This document shows positions 15,928 to 25,168 of a stretch of 33,095 nucleotides of DNA, in pieces (the stretch's first letter is position 1; every line of letters starts with the position of its first letter). This DNA is from Paludibacteraceae bacterium (lineage in GTDB: Bacteria; Bacteroidota; Bacteroidia; Bacteroidales; Paludibacteraceae). The stretch spans positions 1-33,095 of the forward strand of contig JAFTCC010000057.1 in the NCBI GenBank assembly GCA_017454915.1, read 5' to 3'. The translations under genes and the position numbers were made by a program. Under the pieces are notes generated by a model. The model worked only from the letters and a program-made list of their open reading frames with translations. It had not been told where the DNA came from and ran no database searches.

Positions 15928-16182
15928 ATGAAAACGTTAAAAAAGATTTTTTCAATCGCCTCGCTCGTAGTAGGCATTATTGGATTAGGTTTATTTTTTA
16001 AACCAGTGCCTGAGATATGCTGTGGAATAGGAGGATTAATTCTCGCCATCCTGGGCAGAGACAAAGATGCTGGAACCATTATGTCCGCAATTTGTGATTG
16101 GGGCAGAAACGTGGCATGGCTGAACATAATATGGGCTTGCATTGAATTCGGATTGCACTTCATAGGCATAGACCTTTTTTAA
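15928..16182 (+). CDS. Small membrane protein, first gene of right cassette operon
   Basis: An 84-aa protein with a basic start (MKTLKKIFS) and two or three hydrophobic segments (about 8-26, 29-42 and 62-80) with a Cys-Cys pair (ICCGIGG). No known function. It is the first gene after array promoter 3. In position, though not clearly in sequence, it matches the 104-aa membrane protein that opens the left operon. Confidence 0.6.
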   Translation: MKTLKKIFSIASLVVGIIGLGLFFKPVPEICCGIGGLILAILGRDKDAGTIMSAICDWGRNVAWLNIIWACIEFGLHFIGIDLF

Positions 16183-16267
16183 AAACCTTTTTCTAAAACT
16201 ATAAATAAGAAGATGCCGAAGCGCTTGAAAGGTTGTAGGCAAAAAAAATCAAAAAACTAATTTTATT

Positions 16268-16564
16268 ATGAGTACAGAAGTAAAACAAGCCAAGGGACGC
16301 CTATGGTGGTTAATCCCAATCTTTGAATTCATTATCATTATTGCGTATTTTGCAATTGGCTGGGGAGGCATTGCTCATGCAGTCAAACACATGGACTTCG
16401 TGGGAATATTTGAGAGCGTTAAAACCGCAGTTATCTTCCTAATTGTAGCAATAGCAGTAATTACAGTACTTTGCTTTCTCCCACTTTTCCGGTCGCGGGG
16501 CAACGTGTATTGCGCCATTTGGAACATCGTCTGGATCGCATTTACTATCTATGAACTATTTTAA
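16268..16564 (+). CDS. Small three-helix membrane protein
   Basis: A 98-aa protein with three predicted transmembrane helices (about 13-32, 49-71 and 80-97) and a short cytoplasmic MSTEVKQAKGR start. Function unknown. It lies 85 nt after the previous gene and 34 nt before the anchored protein, in one operon. The left cassette has no counterpart. Confidence 0.6.
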   Translation: MSTEVKQAKGRLWWLIPIFEFIIIIAYFAIGWGGIAHAVKHMDFVGIFESVKTAVIFLIVAIAVITVLCFLPLFRSRGNVYCAIWNIVWIAFTIYELF

Positions 16565-16598
16565 AGCATTATTAACTATCTAATTAACACTTTTAATT

Positions 16599-17348
16599 AT
16601 GGAAAACGAAAACAATAAAAAAGGATGGCTTAACAAAAAGGCCATCATAGGCGGCATAGTAGGCCTGCTCGTCATTGTGTTATTGGTTGCCAACTGTGGA
16701 GGCGGCGATAGCACCAAACAAGAAAACGAAAACCGCAAAATGGAGGCTTCGACGCTGAAACTGAAAGGCAAGGATGCCGGATTGTTTAAGATTGAGGGCG
16801 ACTACGAACTCAAACTTGTAAAAGTAGAATACAATTGGGAAGTCAGGGCAAAAGCCACGATATCAAAAGCCAAAGACTTTGATGCCTCAGAATTCGAAAG
16901 CCATCTTCGGAGTGGAAATATTGAATTTCTCGATGGTGATGATGCTGAACTCATGTCAGAATTTGTATCAACTTCCGATTTAGATGAATTGCTGACAAAA
17001 GAAGTTGGTGAAAGCGAGGAAATAACATTTAAAATTGCATTTGAAATTAAAAGAATGGATTACGAAAGGGCTAAACGAATCTTTGATAACACTCGCAAGG
17101 TTGTAATCACAGGCATCGAACTTGCCCCCATAAAAACTGAAACAAGCCAAAGCCATTCGTCCAGTTATGACGACGACGATGATGACGTTGATATGGATAA
17201 AGCTTTGGATCAAGCCCAGAAAATGCTGGATGCAGAAAAGGATATGCTCAAAGCCGCCAAGGGACTAAGTAATGACGAAGACCTGGAAAAAGCACAAAAA
17301 TTGCTTGATGCAGAAACCGAAATGATCAAAGCACTCGGAGACATGTAA
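16599..17348 (+). CDS. Membrane-anchored cassette protein (copy 2)
   Basis: A 249-aa paralogue of the protein at 7133-7840. MENENNKKGWLNKKAIIGG and a transmembrane helix (about 15-33) are followed by NCGGGD, then the conserved MEASTLKLKG / AGLFKIEGDYELKLV block. A beta-rich domain extends to about residue 180, followed by an acidic spacer with eight Asp in a row broken only once (YDDDDDDVDMD). Two copies of a short amphipathic helix motif follow (QKMLDAEKDMLKA and QKLLDAETEMIKA) where copy 1 has one, showing an internal duplication. Function unknown; presumed envelope component of the kinase-linked cassette. Confidence 0.75.
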   Translation: MENENNKKGWLNKKAIIGGIVGLLVIVLLVANCGGGDSTKQENENRKMEASTLKLKGKDAGLFKIEGDYELKLVKVEYNWEVRAKATISKAKDFDASEFESHLRSGNIEFLDGDDAELMSEFVSTSDLDELLTKEVGESEEITFKIAFEIKRMDYERAKRIFDNTRKVVITGIELAPIKTETSQSHSSSYDDDDDDVDMDKALDQAQKMLDAEKDMLKAAKGLSNDEDLEKAQKLLDAETEMIKALGDM

Positions 17349-17391
17349 TATTCAAAACAACCTTTTTGTTTAACCATTAATATTATATTTT

Positions 17392-17622
17392 ATGAAACTC
17401 AAACATTTTTTACTCGCAGCGCTGGTAGCATTGTTCGCAGCCTGCACAAGCAAAGAATCTCTTATCCAAGATTACGAAAAAGCCTGTGAAGTTGGCGATA
17501 TCGTAAAAGCAGAAAAAATTGGAAAAAAACTTGAAGGAAAAACTCTTTCAACAGAGGAGCAGGAACGCATAACAAAGGCTACGTTGAAACTCAGTGCAAA
17601 ACAAATGGAACTACTAAAATAG
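17392..17622 (+). CDS. Small lipoprotein (copy 2)
   Basis: A 76-aa paralogue of the lipoprotein at 6776-7093: signal peptide MKLKHFLLAALVALFAAC with lipobox Cys18, then KESLIQDYEKACEVGDIVKA and a helical end (STEEQERITKATLKLSAKQM). It lacks the acidic C-terminal tail of copy 1. Last gene of the right operon, 43 nt after the anchored protein and just before a very strong terminator. Confidence 0.75.
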   Translation: MKLKHFLLAALVALFAACTSKESLIQDYEKACEVGDIVKAEKIGKKLEGKTLSTEEQERITKATLKLSAKQMELLK

Positions 17623-17641
17623 TTTTACTAACCATTATCGC

Positions 17642-17696
17642 TATCTCCAAAAGAAAAGCGTCAGGCAATAAGCCTGACGCTTTTCTTTTGGAGATA
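17642..17696. terminator. Bidirectional terminator, 25-bp perfect stem
   Basis: The arms 17642-17666 and 17672-17696 are perfectly complementary over 25 bp with a 5-nt loop (AATAA). The core is AGCGTCAGGC / GCCTGACGCT, flanked by AAAAGAAA / TTTCTTTT that gives a T-rich tail on both strands. It serves the lipoprotein operon on + and enolase on minus. Confidence 0.92.
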
Positions 17697-17705
17697 AAAA
17701 TTCAT

Positions 17706-19085
<1,380 letters not shown>

Positions 19086-19109
19086 TCATTATCATTTATT
19101 CTTGCTGAT

Positions 19110-19468
19110 TTAATTATTATTGTTTAACTGTTGATTAAATGATGATATTTTTCTTTGCAATTCCAATACATTATGTAATATGTCTTGCAATTCATTTTGC
19201 GGTAAATAACCGACTTTCCCTGTTATATGCAGTTGGGTTTCCAACTCATACAAAGAACCAAGCGCAATATCAAGAAATCGAGAAAATTCTCTATTACTTT
19301 GCCTGCCTGCACCTTCTGCTATATTGGAAGGTACAGAAACTGCCGCTCGTGACATCTGCGACCACATTCCATATTTTTCATGGGCAGGAAAAAACTTTCA
19401 ATTTTATAAATTCTCGTGGCAAGTTCAATACCTTGCTGCCAAATTTGAAGATTCCTAAAATTGTGCAT
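19110..19468 (-). pseudogene. Four-helix-bundle (23S rRNA intervening-sequence type) protein, frameshifted
   Basis: Two frames joined together give a complete protein of the IVS four-helix-bundle family (usually about 120 aa). Frame one starts at 19468 with MHNFRNLQIWQQGIELATRIYK; the second contains FFPAHEKYGMWSQMSRAAVS and the family signature VPSNIAEGAGR, and ends at 19110. They meet at a run of six T on the minus strand (complement of 19389-19394); one more T would restore the frame. Homologues lie in 23S rRNA insertions or in free genomic positions; function unknown. It could be a true pseudogene, a slippage-variable gene or a sequencing error. Confidence 0.8.
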
Positions 19469-19476
19469 TCTTTTCT

Positions 19477-19489
19477 TTGTTCTTTGTTC
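19477..19489 (-). repeat. Right terminal inverted repeat around the four-helix-bundle gene
   Basis: TTGTTCTTTGTTC, reverse complement of 19041-19053. Confidence 0.4.
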
Positions 19490-19495
19490 ATAAAA

Positions 19496-20740
19496 TCATC
19501 CCAACATATTCAGCAGTATGCCTGCTGCAACAGCAGAGCCTATCACGCCAGCCACATTGGGTCCCATGGCGTGCATGAGCAGGAAGTTAGACGGGTCGGC
19601 TTTCTGGCCTTCTGTCTGGCTTACGCGTGCTGCCATAGGTACAGCACTGACGCCTGCGCTGCCAATCAGCGGGTTGATTTTCTCTTTGAGGAAGAGGTTC
19701 ATGAATTTGGCGAGCAATACGCCGCCTGCGCTGCCGAATGCGAATGCCAAGATGCCTACACAGAGGATGGAGATTGTCTGAACGTTGAGGAACGAGTTGG
19801 CGGTTGCCGTGGCTCCTACAGTAAGGCCAAGGAAGATCACAACGATATTGTTGAGCTCGTTCTGCACTGTTTTTGACAGACGTTCCACAACTCCGCTCTC
19901 ACGCATGAGGTTACCGAGCATGAGGCATCCGATAAGCGGTGCTGCGGATGGCAAAATAAGGATTACAACTATGGCTACCATAATCGGGAAGATAATCTTC
20001 TCCTTTTTAGACACCGTGCGCAGTTGTTTCATCTTGATTTTACGCTCTTTTTCGGTCGTGAGCAGTCTCATGATAGGCGGCTGAATGACGGGCACGAGAG
20101 CCATGTAGCTGTAAGCTGCGATGGCGATAGGGCCAAGCAAATGCGGCGCCAGTTTCGATGTCAGGAATATGCTCGTCGGGCCGTCTGCACCTCCGATGAT
20201 ACCGATTGATGCGGCTTCTTGTGGGGTGAAGTCAAGCGCATGCGCTGCGATGAATGTGATGAATATGCCAAGTTGTGCGGCTGCTCCGAGCAGCAGGCTC
20301 TTGGGGTTGGCAATCAGAGGACCGAAGTCGGTCATGGCTCCCACGCCAATGAAAATCAGGCAGGGATATATACCGGCTTTGACACCGATGTAGAGTATGT
20401 CGAGCAGACCACCCTCTTTCATTATGGTGCCGTAGCTGTGGTAGCCAGGGCTGTTGGGGTCAAGGAACGCTTTCCACAAGTCATCGTGAAACAGCATGTC
20501 TTCCGAACCAAACGGGAACGGGAAGTTGGTGAGCAGCATACCGAACGCTATGGGTAATAGCAACAATGGCTCATACTGCTTTGCGATGGCAAGATAGAGC
20601 AGAAGGCATGCGATGGCAATCATAATGAGCGTTGGCCATTGTGATGCTAGTTGTGCCAGACCTGTCGAGCGCAGAAACTCCAAAATGGTCTCCCCAACGT
20701 TCATGGTCTGCGTGGGGTCAATTGCAAGTATGTTATGCAT
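19496..20740 (-). CDS. mmdB: Sodium-pumping decarboxylase beta subunit (methylmalonyl-CoA decarboxylase)
   Basis: The integral membrane subunit that decarboxylates carboxybiotin and exports Na+. The 414-aa protein has about nine hydrophobic segments and the conserved [20 protein letters not shown] motif (about residues 170-189), whose Asp (176 here) corresponds to the essential Asp203 of the Klebsiella oxaloacetate decarboxylase beta subunit. [13 protein letters not shown] and [19 protein letters not shown] near the C-terminus are also family hallmarks. It is the last gene of the operon. An in-frame Met at residue 13 is an alternative start. Confidence 0.93.
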   Translation of the reverse strand: MHNILAIDPTQTMNVGETILEFLRSTGLAQLASQWPTLIMIAIACLLLYLAIAKQYEPLLLLPIAFGMLLTNFPFPFGSEDMLFHDDLWKAFLDPNSPGYHSYGTIMKEGGLLDILYIGVKAGIYPCLIFIGVGAMTDFGPLIANPKSLLLGAAAQLGIFITFIAAHALDFTPQEAASIGIIGGADGPTSIFLTSKLAPHLLGPIAIAAYSYMALVPVIQPPIMRLLTTEKERKIKMKQLRTVSKKEKIIFPIMVAIVVILILPSAAPLIGCLMLGNLMRESGVVERLSKTVQNELNNIVVIFLGLTVGATATANSFLNVQTISILCVGILAFAFGSAGGVLLAKFMNLFLKEKINPLIGSAGVSAVPMAARVSQTEGQKADPSNFLLMHAMGPNVAGVIGSAVAAGILLNMLG

Positions 20741-20766
20741 TTTTGTAGGTTATTTTAGAGTTTCTC

Positions 20767-21489
20767 TTATGCTATTTCAAGCAGGTTGTCGTCCTGCATG
20801 ACGTTCTGTCCGGGCTGCACGAAAATGTTGCCGACTGTGCCGTCTTGTTCGGCAAGTATGTTGTTTTCCATTTTCATGCTCTCCATGGTGAGCAGGACGT
20901 CGCCTTTCTTGACGCTGTCGCCAGACTTAACCACCACTTTGACGATAGAGCCGGGGAGTGGTGATTTTACGACTTTGGCTCCTGCTGCGGGTTTAGGAGC
21001 TGGTGCTGGCGCAGCCTTTGGCGCAGCAGGCGCTGCTTTTGGCGCTGCCGGTTGTGCCGGTGCCGGTGCTGCTTCGACGCCTTCAAACTCGATGAGCACG
21101 TCATCCTGCATCACGCTGTCGCCAGCTTTGACGCGCACTGACATCACGGTGCCATCGGCTTCGGCAAGCACTTGGTTTTCCATTTTCATGCTCTCCATGG
21201 TGAGCAGGACGTCGCCTTTCTTGACGCTGTCGCCGGCTGCAACCATGACTTTGACGATAGAACCAGGAAGCGGTGATTTGATGTTTTTGCTGACTTTTTT
21301 GCCAGCCGGAGCGGCTTGTGCCGCAGGGCGGGCAACGGTAGGACGTGAAACGGGAGCGGCAGCTTTCTGCTCTTCCATCTCAACTTCATATTGTTTGCCG
21401 TTGACGGTTACTGAAGCTTTTGAACCCTCGAGTTCTTCAACTTGTGCCACGTAGTCCTTACCGGCGATTTTGAAACGAAACTCTTTCAT
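20767..21489 (-). CDS. Biotin carrier subunit with two tandem biotinyl domains
   Basis: Carries the carboxyl group between the carboxyltransferase (MmdA) and the membrane beta subunit. After a 40-residue N-terminal module (MKEFRFKIAGKDYVAQVEEL) there are two biotinyl domains. Each has the motif ESMKMEN, with biotinyl Lys102 and Lys206. They are separated by a Pro/Ala-rich linker (about 140-170), and a similar linker precedes the first domain. The usual carrier of this complex has a single domain in about 140 aa, so this 240-aa form is a duplication. A 60-bp stretch is identical between the two units (20863-20922 and 21175-21234), pointing to recent duplication or gene conversion. Confidence 0.93.
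   Translation of the reverse strand: MKEFRFKIAGKDYVAQVEELEGSKASVTVNGKQYEVEMEEQKAAAPVSRPTVARPAAQAAPAGKKVSKNIKSPLPGSIVKVMVAAGDSVKKGDVLLTMESMKMENQVLAEADGTVMSVRVKAGDSVMQDDVLIEFEGVEAAPAPAQPAAPKAAPAAPKAAPAPAPKPAAGAKVVKSPLPGSIVKVVVKSGDSVKKGDVLLTMESMKMENNILAEQDGTVGNIFVQPGQNVMQDDNLLEIA
20863..21234 (-). repeat. Internal direct repeat encoding the duplicated biotinyl domain
   Basis: The 60-nt segments 20863-20922 and 21175-21234 are identical, exactly 312 bp (104 codons) apart. They encode the region around the biotinyl Lys. Confidence 0.9.
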
Positions 21490-21499
21490 TATTTTCTAC

Positions 21500-21865
21500 T
21501 TAGTCTTTGTTTAACTTATTTATTCCGAATACTTTGCTGTTCCACGCTGTAGCATGGTTGTGCTTGATGGTGATGGTATAACTTTCGGTGTCGTGAGCGG
21601 CGTTGCAGTAGAGGTGAAGCGCAGTGGCTATGGCTGCCATGTCTGCCTCTGACGCATCGCTGCTCACCTGACTGCCTTTGATGATGTTTTCTGGAGTGGG
21701 GTGGGACGATGCTTGCTCGAGGTCAACTTTCTGTTGCTTCTCAGCAAACGCTAATCCGAAAAGTTTGAGTACCAGCACCAGTATGATAAGGACCGAGAAC
21801 ACCACACCCAGACCCATGCAGGTCTGTATGGCGACGTTGGTCCAGTTGGTTGCTAAAAATACCAT
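21500..21865 (-). CDS. Sodium-pumping decarboxylase gamma (OadG-like) subunit
   Basis: A 121-aa protein with one N-terminal transmembrane helix (about 16-40, GLGVVFSVLIILVLVLKLFGL), typical of the small gamma subunit that holds the decarboxylase complex together at the membrane. The C-terminal part contains SEADMAAIATALHLYCNAAHD and ESYTITIKHN, which match the EIAAAIAAAL-type helix and the strand of Bacteroidales OadG-family proteins. It lies between mmdA and the biotin carrier gene. Confidence 0.85.
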   Translation of the reverse strand: MVFLATNWTNVAIQTCMGLGVVFSVLIILVLVLKLFGLAFAEKQQKVDLEQASSHPTPENIIKGSQVSSDASEADMAAIATALHLYCNAAHDTESYTITIKHNHATAWNSKVFGINKLNKD

Positions 21866-21896
21866 TGTGAATAATGTTATAAAATCTGATTAAACT

Positions 21897-23456
21897 TTAT
21901 AGCGGTATGTTAGAGTGCTTCTTGCCTGGGTTGGTGAGGCGTTTTGTTTTAAGCACTTCAAAAGCGCGAATAATGCGGAAACGAGTGTTACGCGGTTCGA
22001 TTACGTCATCGATGTAACCGCGGTTGGCAGCCTGATATGGGCTTGCGAACTTCTCTTTATATTCGGCTTCTTTTTCTGCGATGTATTTTTTGCGTTCTTC
22101 GGGGTCTTCAATGGCTTTGATGTTTTTGGCCTCGAGCACTCCGATAGCACCGCTTGCTCCCATAACTGCGATTTCGGCATTAGGCCATGCGTAGTTGAAG
22201 TCGCCGCGCAGCTGCTTGCAGCTCATCACGATGTGCGCGCCGCCGTATGACTTGCGGATTGTGATGGTAACTTTTGGCACTGTGGCTTCGCCGTATGCGA
22301 ACATGAGTTTTGCGCCGTGGTCGATGATGCCTGCATATTCTTGTCCTGTTCCGCAGAGGAATCCCGGAACGTCAACGAGCGTGAGGATAGGAATGTTAAA
22401 CGCGTCACAGAAGCGGATGAAGCGTGCTGCCTTGCGTGAGGCGTTGCAGTCAAGCACACCTGCCAGCCAGTTAGGCTGGTTGGCGATGATGCCGGTTGAT
22501 TTGCCGTTGAAACGTGCGAACCCGCAGATGATGTTTTTCGCGAATTCGGGTTGAACCTCCATGAAGTCGGCATTGTCTATTATGGTATAGATGATGTCTT
22601 TCATGTTGTATGGCTTGTTTGGGTCGGCAGGCACGAGGTCGTTGAGAGCGTCATCAACGCGGTCGATGGCATCGGTGGGTTCGATGGCAGGCACTTCCTC
22701 CATATTGTTCTGCGGGATGAAAGAGATGAGCCTGCGAACTTGCTCAATTGCCTCGTCCTCGTTGGCTGCGGTGAAGTGTGTGACGCCCGACTTTGTGGCG
22801 TGAACACGTGCTCCGCCGAGGTCTTCAACAGTAACGTCTTCGTTGGTGACTGATTTCACCACTTTAGGTCCAGTGATGAACATGTAGGAGTTGGTTTCGG
22901 TCATCATGATGAAGTCGGTGAGCGCGGGGCTGTAAACGGCACCTCCGGCGCAGGGGCCAAAGATTACTGAAATCTGTGGCACAACGCCTGAAGCAAGAAT
23001 GTTGCGCTCGAAGATTTCGGCGTAACCCGCCAGTGCGCATGCGCCTTCCTGAATGCGTGCACCGCCTGAGTCGTTAAGTCCGATGATAGGTGCTCCGAGT
23101 TTCATGCCGAGGTCCATGACGTGGCAAATTTTCTGTGCCATGGTTTCTGACAGTGAACCTCCGATTACTGTTGCGTCCTGTGCAAACACGAACACAAGGC
23201 GTCCGTCAATGGTTCCGCTGCCTACTGCCACACCGTCACCGAGGAACACTTTTTTCTCCATTCCGAAGTCGGTGCAGCGGTGTGTCACGAACATGTCAAT
23301 TTCTTCAAAACTGCCTGGGTCAAGCAGTTTGGTAATGCGCTCGCGGGCGGTGTATGAGCCTTTGGCGTGATGCTTCTCAATGGCTTTCTCGCCTCCGCCG
23401 AGGCGTGCTGTCTCGCGCTTTTCAACAAGCGCGGCTATCTTTTTTTGGTTTTCCAT
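21897..23456 (-). CDS. mmdA: Methylmalonyl-CoA decarboxylase alpha subunit (carboxyltransferase)
   Basis: Transfers the carboxyl group of (S)-methylmalonyl-CoA to biotin, giving propionyl-CoA. The 519-aa length is normal for the acyl-CoA carboxyltransferase family. Both oxyanion-hole regions are visible: DSGGARIQEG (about 129-138) in the N domain and a Gly-rich VDVPGFLCGTGQE in the C domain. GPCAGGAVYSPALTDF is the acyl-CoA binding segment. With mce, gamma, carrier and beta genes in the same order it forms the propionate-producing, Na+-pumping module of Bacteroidales. The 92-nt gap to mce holds only short TTAATTAG repeats. Confidence 0.95.
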   Translation of the reverse strand: MENQKKIAALVEKRETARLGGGEKAIEKHHAKGSYTARERITKLLDPGSFEEIDMFVTHRCTDFGMEKKVFLGDGVAVGSGTIDGRLVFVFAQDATVIGGSLSETMAQKICHVMDLGMKLGAPIIGLNDSGGARIQEGACALAGYAEIFERNILASGVVPQISVIFGPCAGGAVYSPALTDFIMMTETNSYMFITGPKVVKSVTNEDVTVEDLGGARVHATKSGVTHFTAANEDEAIEQVRRLISFIPQNNMEEVPAIEPTDAIDRVDDALNDLVPADPNKPYNMKDIIYTIIDNADFMEVQPEFAKNIICGFARFNGKSTGIIANQPNWLAGVLDCNASRKAARFIRFCDAFNIPILTLVDVPGFLCGTGQEYAGIIDHGAKLMFAYGEATVPKVTITIRKSYGGAHIVMSCKQLRGDFNYAWPNAEIAVMGASGAIGVLEAKNIKAIEDPEERKKYIAEKEAEYKEKFASPYQAANRGYIDDVIEPRNTRFRIIRAFEVLKTKRLTNPGKKHSNIPL

Positions 23457-23548
23457 TAAAATGATTCTTTTTTAGGTTGCTTCCCTACAAGTGCTGATGC
23501 CTGCGGCGTGAAGCGAACCTTAATTAGTTAATTAGTTAGTTTATTGGG

Positions 23549-23968
23549 TTATTTTGGTTGTTCGCAGAGTTCGGTGAGCACACCGCAAGTTGACTTCGGG
23601 TGCAGGAAAGCGATGTTGAGGTTTTCTGCGCCTTTGCGCGGGGCTTTGTCAATCAGTTGTATGCCAGCCTCTTCGGCTTCCTTAAGGCAGTTTGCAACGC
23701 CTTCAGCCGTAACGTCGAAAGCAACGTGGTGAATGCCGCCACGACCATTGTTCTTCTCGATGAATTTGGCTATAGTGCTTTCCGGACTTGTTGGCTCAAG
23801 CAATTCGATTTTGGTCTGGCCAACTTTGAAGAACGCAGTCTTAACCTTTTGGTCAGCGACTTCTTCTATTGAATAACACTTTGTTCCAAGCAATTTCTCG
23901 TAGAAAGGAATTGTTGCTTCAAGGCTCGTAACTGCGATGCCAAGATGTTCGATGTGAGATGGTTTCAT
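23549..23968 (-). CDS. mce: Methylmalonyl-CoA epimerase
   Basis: Interconverts (R)- and (S)-methylmalonyl-CoA, linking the B12-dependent mutase to the decarboxylase. A VOC-fold metalloenzyme of 139 aa. The metal ligands are visible as His in SHIEHLGIAV, His in GGIHHVAFDV and Glu in the C-terminal LTELCE segment. It is the first gene of the operon, which fits its place one step before the decarboxylase. Confidence 0.95.
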   Translation of the reverse strand: MKPSHIEHLGIAVTSLEATIPFYEKLLGTKCYSIEEVADQKVKTAFFKVGQTKIELLEPTSPESTIAKFIEKNNGRGGIHHVAFDVTAEGVANCLKEAEEAGIQLIDKAPRKGAENLNIAFLHPKSTCGVLTELCEQPK

Positions 23969-24012
23969 GATTTAAAATATTATTGATTTTTCTTGTTTTA
24001 CATTTCTCCTTG

Positions 24013-24020
24013 CAAAGTTA
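24013..24020 (-). promoter_or_regulatory. -7 box of the methylmalonyl-CoA decarboxylase operon
   Basis: Complement reads TAACTTTG, 44 nt before the mce ATG at 23968. A TTG about 16-18 nt upstream could be the -33 element. Confidence 0.55.
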
Positions 24021-24051
24021 CAAATTTTTCGGAAAACAACCATTAAAAAAC

Positions 24052-24082
24052 TTGTAAATGCGAGATATTTTTGCTACCTTTG
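24052..24082 (+). promoter_or_regulatory. Bacteroidetes-type promoter of the TAG-containing unit
   Basis: TTG (24052-24054), 20 nt, TACCTTTG (24075-24082) on the + strand, divergent from the mce promoter. Transcription would begin near 24089 and run through the leader into the ORF at 24407. Confidence 0.65.
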
Positions 24083-24088
24083 CAACGA

Positions 24089-24406
24089 TTTTTATAGATG
24101 CGGTATGCATCATTAAATGCAGCAACATGAAAAAGTTGAAACCACGTGCGGTTAGCACAATAGCATACCTCAGCATATAGGAGTCGCTATTTGGCATTAA
24201 TTATTGTTGAAAGCACTGCGTCCGCATGAGACAATGATTAGACAGTGCATAGGACAATGCTAATGCCACCCATTCGTCCGCTGTGGGTTCTTTTTTTGCG
24301 GACTCTCAACCAGAGAGATTAAAACTGGCGCGTCCACGGCGTAAAGGTGGAATTAAAATAGATACTATGCCATCTAAGATGGCTAAACAATTAAATTTTC
24401 AAATTT
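24089..24406 (+). promoter_or_regulatory. Structured leader with a 17-codon ORF
   Basis: A 318-nt leader without a long gene. It contains hairpins GATGC/GCATC (about 24097-24111) and GTGC/GCAC in the mini-ORF. The mini-ORF MKKLKPRAVSTIAYLSI starts at 24127 and stops at TAG 24178. A weak terminator-like stem ACCCA/TGGGT (24268-24288) is followed by a T-run to 24297, and GTCCGC/GCGGAC overlaps it. A short peptide followed by alternative stems suggests attenuation. I cannot name the family. Confidence 0.4.
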
Positions 24407-25024
24407 ATGAAAAAATAGAAATCTGAACATGCCCAGCAAAGGCAGGGCAAGTATTGGGCTATTAGAGCCGCAGTGAACAAAATGAAGCAAGCTGTTTTAA
24501 AGCAAAACTTCTATATTCAACCTGCAAACCCATCCATATCAACAACAGGAACAGGCAATTTTTACTTTCCTGCAAGACGACCTATAGATTAGTACGAAGG
24601 ACCATCGCTAACTGAGGCAGACATACCAGATGATGTTTTGGATGAATTAAGAAAACAAGTTGCTTTCGCTATCAGTTAGAAGCAGTCTGCTTGGAGAAAT
24701 TATGACGGCTATAAAATAGATGGAGTTAGGCAACCAAGCATGATGCAAAGTCTTTATGGTAGAAAAGAACCCAATACAGTTCAGCTTGTTCAACACTGTA
24801 TTTCATCAAATCCAGTGGATTTCATTGAAACAGTCTTTGGACATTATAATTTTGAGCGTGACACTCAAGGTAATTATCACATTAAGGATGACTATGATTT
24901 CAACCCTGAAAAAGGCGGGTATGATGTGATTCTCGCGCCTCTATTCGGCTCGGTCAAAGATGGAAAAAAGAATATGCACTGGGACATCAACCTCGGAAAT
25001 CTGTCAACTGATATGGAGGAATAA
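24407..25024 (+). CDS. Unknown protein ORF with three in-frame TAG codons
   Basis: From ATG 24407 to TAA 25022-25024 one frame is open over 206 codons except for TAG at codons 4 (24416), 62 (24590) and 91 (24677). No TAA, TGA or frameshift interrupts it. Read with Gln at TAG, the contexts are natural (MKKQKSEHAQQRQGKYW; RPIDQYEGPSL; AISQKQSAWRN). The intact C-terminal part from codon 112 reads MMQSLYGRKEPNTVQLVQ and ends in a charged, soluble region. I recognise no family. It could be a gene from an amber-recoded phage (TAG to Gln), an amber-suppressed gene, or a pseudogene decayed by CAG to TAG changes. Promoter and terminator both remain. Confidence 0.55.
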
Positions 25025-25091
25025 ATAATGAAGATATATTCGCCAAATCAAAAAGTACAATTTTTCAAAAAGAACCGTGCAAGAAAAATTC

Positions 25092-25134
25092 AAAAAAGCA
25101 GCAAACTCTCAAAAGAAAATTTGCTGCTTTTTTT
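25092..25134. terminator. Terminator between the TAG ORF and the methyltransferase
   Basis: AAAAAAGCAGCAAA (25092-25105) pairs with TTTGCTGCTTTTTT (25120-25133): 14 bp, 14-nt loop, T-run on + and, by symmetry, on minus. It ends the + strand unit and probably the leftward prophage transcript. Confidence 0.85.
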
Positions 25135-25168
25135 GTCGTTTGAAGAGCTTTCAAAAGCCTTTCAAAGT

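Noticed and set aside
24089..24406. tmRNA or tRNA in the leader
   Set aside because: No acceptor-like ends, no tag-peptide frame and no cloverleaf could be drawn.
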